Source: Lachnospiraceae bacterium (GTDB taxonomy: Bacteria; Bacillota; Clostridia; Lachnospirales; Lachnospiraceae). Taken from it: DNA of 46,956 bases. Both the position numbers and the translations under genes were made by a program. The stretch is taken from assembly GCA_030540075.1 (NCBI GenBank), contig JAUNWX010000015.1:1-46956 (forward strand). The letters are read 5' to 3'. Positions 8,044 to 15,759 of the stretch are shown piece after piece; the stretch's first letter is position 1; the number at the start of each line of letters is the position of its first letter. The notes beneath the pieces were generated by a model. That model ran no database searches and was not told the DNA's origin. It was given only the letters and a program-made list of their open reading frames with translations.

Positions 8044-9195
8044 ATGAAGAAGAGAATCTTAAGTGGCGTTCTCGCCGCAACCATGGTTGCATCTCTTGCA
8101 GCCTGTGGCTCATCCAAGCCGGCTGAGACCACTGCAGCAGCTACGACTGCAGCAGCTACCGAGGCAGCCGCTGAGGAGACCACTGCAGCAGCAGAGGAGA
8201 AGACAACGGAGGCCGCAGCAGCAGACGGTGAGTACACTGTGAACGAGGCTGCAGCAGCTGATCCTGCAGTAACCCTGACCATGGCTGAGGTTAATCCGCT
8301 CGAGGGTACCATCTGCGGACAGATGGATACCAAGTTCAAGGAGGCTGTTGAGGCCATCTCCGGTGGTTCCATCACCATCGACCTTCAGGCATCCGGCGTA
8401 CTCGGCGCAGAGCAGGACGTTCTTGACTCTATGCTCGGCGGTGGCGGAGACATCGATATGTCCCGTATCTCTGCATTCGCTCTGACTTCCTACGGCGCAT
8501 CCAAGTCCGTTCTTCTTTCTCTCCCGTACGTTTTCGAGTCCAGAGAGCATTTCTGGAACTTCGTTCACAGCGATCTCGGCGCAGAGATTCTGAACGAGTC
8601 TGAGGAGGCTGGTGTTGGTATCAAGGGTCTCTTCTACGGCGAGGAGGGCTTCAGACACTTCTTCACTGTTGAGAGCAAGCCGGTTTCAACCGTTGCTGAT
8701 CTTAAGAACATGAAGATCCGTGTTTCCAACGACCCGATCATGCAGAAGATGGTTTCTTCTCTCGGTGCAAACCCTGCATCTGTTTCCATGACCGAACTCT
8801 ACTCCGCACTTCAGACAAACACCGTTGATGGTGCTGGTCAGCCGATCGCAAACTACGCTTCCAACCGTTTCGACGAGGTTGGTCCGAACCTTACACTGGA
8901 TGGTCACACACTGGGCGCAATCGAGGTTGTTATCTCTGATGATTCCTGGAACAACAAGCTGACCGACAACCAGAGAGACGTTATCACGGAGGCTTCCAAG
9001 ATCGCTTCTGATTACTGCCAGAAGATCGCTGCTGAGACCGAGGATAAGGTTCTCGAGGAGCTCAAGGGCCGTGGCTGCAACGTGATCGAGATCACAGATA
9101 AGTCCGAGTGGGAGGCAGCTTGCGCACCGATCACTGAGGAGTACGCAACTGGCGAGCTTAAGGATGTTCTTGATCAGATCAAGGCACTTGCTTAA
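8044..9195 (+). CDS. dctP: TRAP transporter solute-binding lipoprotein, DctP family
   Basis: 383 residues. A lipoprotein signal ends in the lipobox SLAAC with C21 as the lipid-anchored residue. An alanine/threonine/glutamate-rich low-complexity tether (about 22-65) follows, then the DctP fold, with DLKNMKIRVSNDPIMQKM supplying the conserved arginine that usually contacts a ligand carboxylate. The segment TVDGAGQPI takes the place of the family's DGAEN. It captures a small organic acid or similar solute outside the membrane and hands it to the DctQM permease encoded next. Codons (GTT, TCT, AAG, GAG) resemble the ribosomal genes rather than its neighbours, pointing to very high expression. A hairpin separates it from dctQ, as often seen where the binding protein is made in excess. 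Substrate not predictable. Confidence 0.93.
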   Translation: MKKRILSGVLAATMVASLAACGSSKPAETTAAATTAAATEAAAEETTAAAEEKTTEAAAADGEYTVNEAAAADPAVTLTMAEVNPLEGTICGQMDTKFKEAVEAISGGSITIDLQASGVLGAEQDVLDSMLGGGGDIDMSRISAFALTSYGASKSVLLSLPYVFESREHFWNFVHSDLGAEILNESEEAGVGIKGLFYGEEGFRHFFTVESKPVSTVADLKNMKIRVSNDPIMQKMVSSLGANPASVSMTELYSALQTNTVDGAGQPIANYASNRFDEVGPNLTLDGHTLGAIEVVISDDSWNNKLTDNQRDVITEASKIASDYCQKIAAETEDKVLEELKGRGCNVIEITDKSEWEAACAPITEEYATGELKDVLDQIKALA

Positions 9196-9239
9196 TCTGT
9201 ACAAAAGCAACGAAACGTCATTTTCGAATGACATGTAGT

Positions 9240-9276
9240 GAGGTGCTCACGGCGTGTCCGTGAGCACCTCAACGTT
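9240..9276 (+). terminator. Hairpin between dctP and dctQ, likely partial terminator
   Basis: A 13-bp perfect stem (GAGGTGCTCACGG at 9240-9252 with its complement at 9258-9270), followed only by AACGTTTTAG. The weak tail suggests partial termination or protection of the dctP mRNA end. Confidence 0.65.
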
Positions 9277-9292
9277 TTAGAAGGGGGATTCT

Positions 9293-9853
9293 ATGCTTGA
9301 CGCTTTAAAAAAGTTTGAGCCAATCTATGATTGGGTTTACAAAATCGTCATGGTGCTCTGTAAGCTGCTTCTCGTAGCTGATATCCTCATCATGACCTGG
9401 GTTGTACTGGGACGTTACCTCACCTTCTTACCGGCGCCAGGCTGGGGCGAGGAAACGATTCTGACACTGATGGCCTATATGTCCGTTCTTTCAGCGGCAC
9501 TGGCCATCCGTCGTAATGCACATATTCGTATGACGACCTTCGATCGTTATCTTCCGGTTGGGCTTCTGAAGGTTCTGGATCTTCTTGATGATATCGCCGT
9601 TATGGTGCTTGCGTTCATCATGCTGATCGTCGGCTGGAAGTATGCGAACGGCATCGGCGCGAAGGGCTCCTTCATCTCCATGCCATGGCTCAGTAAGAAG
9701 TGGATGTACTTCCCGATTCCGCTGGCCGGCTTCGCGATGATCTTCTTCGAGCTGGAATGTCTGGTCATCGATATCGAGCATATCATGGATAAGAATTATA
9801 AGCCGGATGACGGCATGCATTTTGACACACCGGATGAAAAGGAGGCGAAATAA
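9293..9853 (+). CDS. dctQ: TRAP transporter small permease, DctQ family
   Basis: 186 residues with four predicted membrane helices (around IVMVLCKLLLVADILIMTW, ILTLMAYMSVLSAALAI, DIAVMVLAFIMLIVGW and FPIPLAGFAMIFFELECLVI). WGEETILTLMAYMS is typical of DctQ. The protein pairs with DctM to form the membrane part of the TRAP carrier, which is driven by an ion gradient rather than ATP. A GAAGGGGG ribosome binding site precedes the ATG. The dctM start lies two bases after its stop, so the two subunits are coupled. Confidence 0.93.
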   Translation: MLDALKKFEPIYDWVYKIVMVLCKLLLVADILIMTWVVLGRYLTFLPAPGWGEETILTLMAYMSVLSAALAIRRNAHIRMTTFDRYLPVGLLKVLDLLDDIAVMVLAFIMLIVGWKYANGIGAKGSFISMPWLSKKWMYFPIPLAGFAMIFFELECLVIDIEHIMDKNYKPDDGMHFDTPDEKEAK

Positions 9854-9855
9854 TT

Positions 9856-11190
9856 ATGGCAAATACAACCGCTATTGCAGTTCTCCTGATTACATTCTTC
9901 GTACTGATTTTCCTCAGAGTGCCGATCGCGTACTCTGTAGCACTTTCATCTGTCTGCTGTCTGATGTATCAGGGACTTCCTCTGAATACTGTTGCACAGC
10001 AGATGGTAAAGGGTATTTCTTCTTTCTCACTGATGGCCGTTCCGTTCTTCATCACCATGGGTGTATATATGGGAACCGGTGGTATCTCTGAGAAGCTCCT
10101 GGATTTGGCAGACGCCTGTGTCGGCTGGATGACCGGTGGTCTCGCCATGGTAAACATCCTGGCATCCTACTTCTTCGGTGGTATCTCCGGATCCGCTTCT
10201 GCAGATACGGCGTCCCTCGGTTCGCTTGAGATCCCGATGATGGTCAACCGTGGATATGATGTTGACTTCGCGACGGCCGTTACCATCGCATCCTCTGTCG
10301 AGGGTATGCTGGTTCCGCCATCTCATAACATGGTTATCTATGCGACCACCGCAGGTGGTATCTCCATCGGCTCCCTCTTCCTCGCAGGTTACCTTCCGGG
10401 CGTTGTTCTCGCAGGTTCCCTGATGATCGGTTCCTACATCATCTCGAAGAAGAGACATTATCCAAAGGGAGAGCCGTTCTCTCTGAAGAGACTGGGCCGC
10501 ACCCTGGCAACCTCGATCTGGGCACTGATGTGCATCCTGATCGTCGTAGTCGGTGTCGTAGCCGGTGTGTTCACCGCGACCGAGTCTGCTGCGATTGCCG
10601 TTATCTACTCACTGCTTGTATCGATTTACGTTTATAAGGGTATCACCTGGAAGCAGGCATGGGAGTGCCTCGACAGCTGTGTAGAGACACTCGGTATCGT
10701 ACTGATCCTCATCTCTACCTCCTCCATCTTCGGCTACTGCCTGACCAGACTTCACGTTCCGGATCTCGCAGCAAACCTGATCACCGGCGTTTCGAATAAC
10801 CCGGTTGTCATCGCACTGCTCGTGAACCTCATCCTTCTGATCCTCGGCTGTATCATGGATATGGCGCCGATCATCCTGATTTCGACCCCGATCCTTCTCC
10901 CGATCGTTATGAACATCGGTATGGATCCGGTTCAGTATGGTATCATCCTCGTCCTCAACTGTGGTATCGGTCTTCTGACACCGCCGGTTGGATCGGTTCT
11001 CTTTATCGGTGCAGCAATTGCGAAGCGTCCGATGGAGAAGATCGTCGTAGCGATGCTTCCGTTCTATCTGATGATGGTTGTCGCACTGATGCTGATCACC
11101 TTCGTTCCGAATATCTCCCTCATCATCCCGAAGCTCTTCGGATATGTACAGCAGGGTACCGGTGTTCTTTCCATGATTGGCAAGCTGTAA
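9856..11190 (+). CDS. dctM: TRAP transporter large permease, DctM family
   Basis: 444 residues, very hydrophobic throughout, with the dozen or so helices expected of DctM. FFGGISGSASADTASLG is the conserved re-entrant loop near ion and substrate sites, and VPPSHNMVIYATTAGGIS and LNCGIGLLTPPVGSVLFIG are the matching second-half motifs. It forms the translocation path for the solute delivered by DctP. The ribosome binding site GGAGG lies inside the end of dctQ. A strong terminator follows, closing the dctP-dctQ-dctM transcript. Confidence 0.95.
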   Translation: MANTTAIAVLLITFFVLIFLRVPIAYSVALSSVCCLMYQGLPLNTVAQQMVKGISSFSLMAVPFFITMGVYMGTGGISEKLLDLADACVGWMTGGLAMVNILASYFFGGISGSASADTASLGSLEIPMMVNRGYDVDFATAVTIASSVEGMLVPPSHNMVIYATTAGGISIGSLFLAGYLPGVVLAGSLMIGSYIISKKRHYPKGEPFSLKRLGRTLATSIWALMCILIVVVGVVAGVFTATESAAIAVIYSLLVSIYVYKGITWKQAWECLDSCVETLGIVLILISTSSIFGYCLTRLHVPDLAANLITGVSNNPVVIALLVNLILLILGCIMDMAPIILISTPILLPIVMNIGMDPVQYGIILVLNCGIGLLTPPVGSVLFIGAAIAKRPMEKIVVAMLPFYLMMVVALMLITFVPNISLIIPKLFGYVQQGTGVLSMIGKL

Positions 11191-11225
11191 GCAGTGTGTC
11201 TACATGTGAATTTATGCGATTAAAA

Positions 11226-11257
11226 AGCGCGGCGGTTGAATCCGCCGTGCTTTTTTT
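11226..11257 (+). terminator. Terminator of the TRAP operon
   Basis: AGCGCGGCGG pairs with CCGCCGTGCT (one G-U), with a six-base loop and a seven-T tail at 11251-11257. Confidence 0.9.
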
Positions 11258-11292
11258 ATAAGATGGATGCGGACAGAAAGAGAGGTATATGC

Positions 11293-11793
11293 ATGCGCTA
11301 TCATTTTAAATACAGAAACGGTGTGAAGGAGATGTGGGAGCTCGCGATGATTTATCAGTACAGCTCCCTGGTGGGCGTGGTCAATGTCGTCTTTACCTTT
11401 GCGATGGCGGTCCTCGCAGGTGCCAGCTACGGAAATCACTGGATGGGCTGGCTCATCGTCTCGGCGATCGGTACAATTTATTTTCCACTCATTCAGCCGA
11501 TCATCGTCTATATCCGCTGCAGGAAAAATGCAGTAAAGATCCAGGAGGATACGGAGCTTGCATTTTCGGAGGAGCACATCTATATCACCGTTGGGGAACA
11601 GCACCAGACACTGACATGGAAGGAAATCTATGCGGTTCGCCGTTATCTGAATCTCACAGTGCTGTACACAGGACGCGGTCACGGACTGGTGATTCCGGGT
11701 TATGCTTTCCAGAGTAAGGAAGAAAGTAAATCCTTCCTGCAGTTTGCAGAGGAAAGTGCGGCGAAGGCCCATCCGGCGAAGAAGACGAAGTGA
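11293..11793 (+). CDS. YcxB-like membrane protein
   Basis: 166 residues. Two adjacent membrane helices (about 22-42 and 48-70, VGVVNVVFTFAMAVLAG and MGWLIVSAIGTIYFPLI) are followed by a soluble C-terminal domain with EDTELAFSEEHIYITV and TLTWKEIYAVRRYLNLTVLYT. This helix-pair plus beta-rich layout is that of the YcxB-like family, whose function is not known. ATG 11293 was chosen because AGAGAGGT lies just before it; an in-frame ATG at 11236 is inside the terminator. The gene is only ten bases from the following binding-protein gene and may share a transcript with it. Confidence 0.65.
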   Translation: MRYHFKYRNGVKEMWELAMIYQYSSLVGVVNVVFTFAMAVLAGASYGNHWMGWLIVSAIGTIYFPLIQPIIVYIRCRKNAVKIQEDTELAFSEEHIYITVGEQHQTLTWKEIYAVRRYLNLTVLYTGRGHGLVIPGYAFQSKEESKSFLQFAEESAAKAHPAKKTK

Positions 11794-11802
11794 CGGTGGA
11801 CA

Positions 11803-12987
11803 GTGAAAAGACGCAGTGATATGAAGAGACAGAGGATTTTTTCTTTCAGAGGACGCAGAAAGTGCCTGCTGTTGAGCCTCGGCGGCATCGCTCTGCTGAG
11901 TCAGCTGCCTGGATGCAGCGCGGCAGTAGCCGGCGAACCGAAGCAGACGACATCACAGGAAACGGGTGCCGCCGGTATGACACCGACATCTGGAGAAGAT
12001 ACTGCGAAGACCGCAGGTGCAGATGCGCAACAGGAGCGGACGCAGACAGGCCAGGCGAAGCAGAAAAAAGTGCCGGATTATGTTCTGAGCTATGCCGATA
12101 ACCAGACCGGGAACTATCCGACGGTGCAGGCAGCACGTCGTTTCGCAGAGCAGGTGAATAAAGAAACGGATGGGCGGATCGAGATCCGCGTGTATCCGAA
12201 TGCAGAGCTCGGTGATGAGGTATCGACGGTACAGCAGCTGACGTTCGGCGGGATCGATTTCTGCCGCTGCTCCCTCTCAAATCTTTCGGATTACAGCGAA
12301 GAAGCCATCGTCCTGCAGATGCCGTATCTATATGCAGATCAGGAGCATATGTGGCGGGTACTGGATGGCGACATCGGTGCACAGGTGAAGCAGAGCTTCC
12401 GGGGAAGCGGTATGCTTGCACTGACCTGGTTCGATGCAGGTGTTCGTAATTTCTATACGACGGATCGGGAAATTCGCTCTCTCGAGGATATGCAGGGGCT
12501 GAAGATTCGTGTCCAGCAGTCTGCGCTTGCGGAGGATATGGTGGAGGCGCTGGGCGCGGAGGCGGTGCCGATCGTCTATGAAGCGGTCAAGGATGCACTC
12601 CGGACCGGCGAAATCGACGGCGCAGAGAACAACTGGGCCTCCTATGAGGCGATGGAGCACGATGAAATCGCCCGCAACTATACCGTGGATGAGCATATGC
12701 GTGTTCCGGAGTTGATGCTCGTCAGCAGTGCGACCTGGGAACAGCTGTCGCCGGACGATCAGGCGACGATCCAGCGCTGTGCAGATGCCGCCGGTCTCTA
12801 TGAGCGGGAGCTCTGGACGGCGCGTGAAGCGAGTGCCCGGGAGAAGTGTCTTCGGGAGGGCACGGTCGAAATCGTGCTCCCGGAGCGGGAAAAGAAGCGC
12901 TTCCGGGATGCCGTTTCTCCTCTTTACAAAAAGTACTGCGGGGATTATGCTGAACTCATTGATAAAATCAATGAAATAAGAGATTGA
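11803..12987 (+). CDS. Second DctP-type solute-binding lipoprotein, no permease of its own
   Basis: 394 residues from GTG 11803, or 388 from ATG 11821; neither start has a clear ribosome binding site. A basic N-terminus and a hydrophobic stretch end at C38 in LPGC, a likely though imperfect lipobox. A polar linker (about 40-85) precedes the DctP fold: VLSYADNQTGNYPTVQAARR, the sensor region QGLKIRVQQSALAEDMVEAL with the conserved ligand arginine, and RTGEIDGAENNW, which is closer to the DctP consensus than the same part of the first binding protein. It shares little sequence with that protein outside family motifs. It either feeds the DctQM permease nearby with another solute or acts as a ligand sensor for the kinase; both are inference. 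murC follows after 18 bases. Confidence 0.88.
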   Translation: MKRRSDMKRQRIFSFRGRRKCLLLSLGGIALLSQLPGCSAAVAGEPKQTTSQETGAAGMTPTSGEDTAKTAGADAQQERTQTGQAKQKKVPDYVLSYADNQTGNYPTVQAARRFAEQVNKETDGRIEIRVYPNAELGDEVSTVQQLTFGGIDFCRCSLSNLSDYSEEAIVLQMPYLYADQEHMWRVLDGDIGAQVKQSFRGSGMLALTWFDAGVRNFYTTDREIRSLEDMQGLKIRVQQSALAEDMVEALGAEAVPIVYEAVKDALRTGEIDGAENNWASYEAMEHDEIARNYTVDEHMRVPELMLVSSATWEQLSPDDQATIQRCADAAGLYERELWTAREASAREKCLREGTVEIVLPEREKKRFRDAVSPLYKKYCGDYAELIDKINEIRD

Positions 12988-13005
12988 TAAGAAGGTAGAG
13001 AATAT

Positions 13006-14409
13006 ATGTATCAGATTCAGTTTGATAAGCCTGTACACGTTCATTTCATCGGTATCGGCGGTATTTCCATGAGTGGTCTCGCCGAGATCCTGCTCTCGCG
13101 GAAGTTCCCGGTATCCGGCTCCGACAGCCATGAGTCCGCATTGACTGATCAGCTGGCAGCGCAGGGCGCGGTGATTCACTATCCGCAGAGGACGGAGAAT
13201 ATCACGGATGACATCGATGTCGTCGTTTATACAGCGGCGATTCACCCGGATAACCCGGAGTTCAGAGCCGCACAGGAGAAGAATCTCCCGATGCTGACCC
13301 GTGCACAGCTTCTCGGTGAGATCATGCGGAACTATAAGGAAGCGATCAATGTCTCGGGCACCCATGGAAAGACGACCACGACCTCGATGATTACGGAGAT
13401 TCTGCTTGAGGCTCATAAGGATCCGACCGTTTCCGTCGGCGGCATGCTGAAGGACATCGGTGGCAACATCCGCGTCGGTGGACAGGAGACCTTCGTCGTG
13501 GAGGCCTGTGAGTACACGAACTCCTTCCTGAGCTTCTTCCCGACCATCGAGGTCATCCTGAATGTTGAAGCCGACCACCTCGACTTCTTTAAGGATATCG
13601 ATGATATCCGCCACAGCTTTAAGCTCTTCGCAGAGAAGCTGCCGGAGGATGGCCTGCTGGTGATCAATAAGGACATCAAGCACTGCGAGTACTTCACGCA
13701 GGCGCTGAAGTGTCGGGTAGTCACCTTCGGACACGAGAAGGACGCCGATTATACGGCAAACTTCATCAGCTACGATAAGTTCGCACACCCGAGCTATACC
13801 CTTTTCTATAAGGGCGAGGAGCTGGCTAAGGTGGAGCTCGGCGTCACCGGTGAGCATAATATCTATAATTCGCTGGCAGCAATCGCCGTTGCACGTTCCC
13901 TCGATATCCCGATGGAAGTGATCCTGCGCGGCCTGAAGCGCTTCACCGGCACAGACCGCCGCTTCCAGAAGAAGGGCAGTGTGAACGGCTTCACCATCAT
14001 CGATGACTATGCGCATCATCCGCAGGAGATCGCAGCGACCATCGAGGCGGCGAAGAAGTATCCGCACCGGAAGCTCTGGATCGCCTTCCAGCCACATACC
14101 TACAGCCGTACCGCGGCACTGATGGATGACTTTGCAGGTGCACTGAGCCAGGCGGATGAGATCGTGCTCGCGGACATCTATGCGGCCAGAGAGAAGAACA
14201 CCATCGGTATCAGCTCCGATGATCTTCGGAAGCATATGCTCGAGCAGAACACCAATGTATATTACATTCCGAAGTTTGAAGACATCGAGGACTTCCTCCT
14301 ACAGCATGTAGAGGAGGGGGATGTCCTGATTACGATGGGCGCAGGCGACATCTATAAGGTCGGCGACGATCTGCTGAAGCAGCCGGGCGCCATCGTGGAA
14401 GAAGCCTGA
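13006..14409 (+). CDS. murC: UDP-N-acetylmuramate--L-alanine ligase
   Basis: Adds L-alanine to UDP-MurNAc, the first step in building the peptidoglycan stem peptide, in the cytoplasm. 467 residues, the normal length. The N-terminal Rossmann domain begins HFIGIGGISMSGLAE. The central ATPase domain has SGTHGKTTTTSM (G118-T123) and the C-terminal ligase domain shows the GTDRRFQ and DDYAHHPQEI motifs. GAAGGTAGAG precedes the ATG. It sits directly after the second binding-protein gene and ends in a strong terminator. Confidence 0.97.
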   Translation: MYQIQFDKPVHVHFIGIGGISMSGLAEILLSRKFPVSGSDSHESALTDQLAAQGAVIHYPQRTENITDDIDVVVYTAAIHPDNPEFRAAQEKNLPMLTRAQLLGEIMRNYKEAINVSGTHGKTTTTSMITEILLEAHKDPTVSVGGMLKDIGGNIRVGGQETFVVEACEYTNSFLSFFPTIEVILNVEADHLDFFKDIDDIRHSFKLFAEKLPEDGLLVINKDIKHCEYFTQALKCRVVTFGHEKDADYTANFISYDKFAHPSYTLFYKGEELAKVELGVTGEHNIYNSLAAIAVARSLDIPMEVILRGLKRFTGTDRRFQKKGSVNGFTIIDDYAHHPQEIAATIEAAKKYPHRKLWIAFQPHTYSRTAALMDDFAGALSQADEIVLADIYAAREKNTIGISSDDLRKHMLEQNTNVYYIPKFEDIEDFLLQHVEEGDVLITMGAGDIYKVGDDLLKQPGAIVEEA

Positions 14410-14415
14410 TCAAAC

Positions 14416-14456
14416 GAGGCCGGAATCCCTTTCGGGGGTTCTGGCCTCGTTTTGTT
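14416..14456 (+). terminator. Terminator of murC
   Basis: GAGGCCGGAATCCC (14416-14429) pairs with GGGGGTTCTGGCCTC (14434-14448) and is followed by TTTTGTTT. Confidence 0.9.
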
Positions 14457-14578
14457 TAATGAATCTGATAGGTGCCCCGGCGGGACGGCAACGGAGTTTA
14501 TTCAATCGAAAATGAAAACGTTTACAGAAAGGAAATTAGTTTTCATCAACAGAAAAATAAGGAAATCCACCGCTAATA

Positions 14579-14587
14579 TGTGGATAA
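14579..14587 (-). promoter_or_regulatory. DnaA box (perfect)
   Basis: TGTGGATAA on the + strand, the exact complement of TTATCCACA, the consensus binding site of the replication initiator DnaA. It lies 132 bases before the main cluster. Confidence 0.7.
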
Positions 14588-14646
14588 GTCGCGATTGTAT
14601 TTTTAAAATACATTTTGCTGCTGCTCTTGACATCGATTTTACGTGC

Positions 14647-14655
14647 TTTTACACA
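14647..14655 (+). promoter_or_regulatory. DnaA box (relaxed consensus)
   Basis: TTTTACACA fits the relaxed form TTWTNCACA. It lies in the AT-rich segment between the outlying box and the cluster. Confidence 0.4.
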
Positions 14656-14718
14656 TTGCAATAAAATTGTAAACAATTTAGAATCGTGATGTAGGTCTTG
14701 ACTTTTCAGCTGTGAACA

Positions 14719-14753
14719 TTATCCACCGTGATGTGGATAACTTAGGTGGATAA
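14719..14753. promoter_or_regulatory. Cluster of three DnaA boxes spaced 13 bases apart
   Basis: TTATCCACC (14719-14727, +), TGTGGATAA (14732-14740, - orientation, perfect) and GGTGGATAA (14745-14753, - orientation). Start-to-start spacing is exactly 13 bases in both intervals. The cluster ends 18 bases before the -35 box of the dnaD promoter, the position expected for direct control of that promoter by DnaA. Confidence 0.7.
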
Positions 14754-14771
14754 AGTTGTGGACTGGGTCGC

Positions 14772-14800
14772 TTGAAGAGCTTTGTACCCTGTGTTATCAT
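14772..14800 (+). promoter_or_regulatory. Promoter of the dnaD-dnaI operon
   Basis: TTGAAG (14772-14777), a 17-base spacer, TATCAT (14795-14800). Expected transcription start is near 14807. Confidence 0.6.
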
Positions 14801-14806
14801 CATTTC

Positions 14807-14900
14807 ACCGAAGCAAACGGTGGTCCTGCCACCGGGCATTGCGGTGGGCTCGTCCCCTGGGAACGACGTCTGCGTGATCGCTTTTGCATCGGATTTTTTT
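14807..14900 (+). promoter_or_regulatory. Structured leader before the dnaD-like gene, possible attenuator
   Basis: CGGTGG/CCACCG (about 14818-14834) and TCGTCCC/GGGAACGA form hairpins. A short stem GATCGC/GCATC then sits directly before a run of seven Ts. It could end transcription early. No known riboswitch was recognised in it. Confidence 0.35.
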
Positions 14901-14949
14901 AACTGTGGATTTCCGTATCACGGAATGTAGATAGAACCGGGTAGTTGAG

Positions 14950-15759
14950 ATGGGCACAAATATTGTTGATAACCTTGCGGTACATGCGACCTGTATTTCG
15001 AACGATTTTCTGGATAAGTATCTGGGATCGGCGAACGGGGACTATATAAAAGTATATCTGCTGATGCTTCGGCATAAGGGAGAGCAGTTTACGGTGACGG
15101 ATGCGGCGGATGCCCTGAATCTGACCGACGGCGATATCGAGCGTGCCGTACGCTACTGGGAGAAGCAGGGTGTGTTTAAGGCGGGGACCGATGCCCTCGT
15201 TCGCGAGGAACTTCATCAGGCATGCGAGATGGAGACAGACGTGGAGATGCAGAGCGCGGCAGCGGCTGCGCCGACTACGATTCCGGCACAGGCGATGGAG
15301 CAGGCAGAGCAGAAGCTCGAGAAGCTTTCCGGTACCGTCGATGATGTGTTCGATGACGAAGAGTTCGCCGGCATCCTGTTTGTGGCGAAGCATGTACTGC
15401 CGACACTTCCGAGCATCCGTCAGGTGGAGACGCTTCAGTATATGTATAAGGATCTCCACATGCAGGCAGACGTCATCGAGTATCTGCTTGAGTACTGTGC
15501 GAGCATCAAGAAGACGACCAGCAAGTATCTGCAGGCGGTTGCGATCAACTGGCACGAGCAGGGCATCCTGACGCTTGCACAGGCACGGGAGCTGACGAAG
15601 TCGTTCGAGGAGAAGAAGACGAAAAAGAAGACCGGTGGTTCCAGCTCCAGAAACAACAAGTTCCTTAACATCGAAAAGTCGGAAATCGATTATGACAGCA
15701 TCGCACAGAAGCGTGTGCTGGACAGGATGAAGAATGGCACTCACGAATGCACAGTATAA
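14950..15759 (+). CDS. dnaD: DnaD/DnaB-type primosomal replication initiation protein
   Basis: 269 residues. The N-terminal part (about 1-90) is a winged-helix DDBH1-type domain (KVYLLMLRHKGEQFTVTDAADALNL, read as two pieces). The C-terminal DnaD domain (about 160-225) holds the ADVIEYLLEYC and YLQAVAINWHEQGI signature, the YxxxIxxxW-like motif of the family. A lysine-rich tail (EEKKTKKKT) follows, suited to DNA binding. In Bacillus, DnaD and DnaB recruit the replicative helicase to the origin with the loader DnaI; here a DnaI-like gene overlaps the 3' end by 26 bases, the usual Clostridia arrangement. No good ribosome binding site is seen before the ATG; only a weak GTTGAG. The promoter carries DnaA boxes. 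Confidence 0.88.
   Translation: MGTNIVDNLAVHATCISNDFLDKYLGSANGDYIKVYLLMLRHKGEQFTVTDAADALNLTDGDIERAVRYWEKQGVFKAGTDALVREELHQACEMETDVEMQSAAAAAPTTIPAQAMEQAEQKLEKLSGTVDDVFDDEEFAGILFVAKHVLPTLPSIRQVETLQYMYKDLHMQADVIEYLLEYCASIKKTTSKYLQAVAINWHEQGILTLAQARELTKSFEEKKTKKKTGGSSSRNNKFLNIEKSEIDYDSIAQKRVLDRMKNGTHECTV

Larger units (their letters stand above)
14410..14949 (+). other. Regulatory region between murC and the dnaD-like gene
   Basis: A 540-base stretch without a gene. It holds the murC terminator, an AT-rich segment (about 14510-14700), at least five DnaA-box-like sequences, a promoter (14772-14800) and a structured GC-rich leader (about 14807-14905). Confidence 0.7.

Noticed and set aside
12328-14235. 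635-codon - strand open frame opposite murC and the second binding protein gene
   Set aside because: It spans two well-supported + strand genes and their gap, with no recognisable domain.
14815-14880. T-box leader
   Set aside because: GGTGGTCCTGCCACC and CGTCCC recall the T-box region, but the conserved TGGNACC core is absent and the downstream gene is not an amino acid gene.
14410-14949. Chromosomal replication origin
   Set aside because: DnaA boxes are present, but dnaA, dnaN and rpmH are not nearby and the boxes sit just upstream of a promoter, so a regulatory cluster is the better reading.
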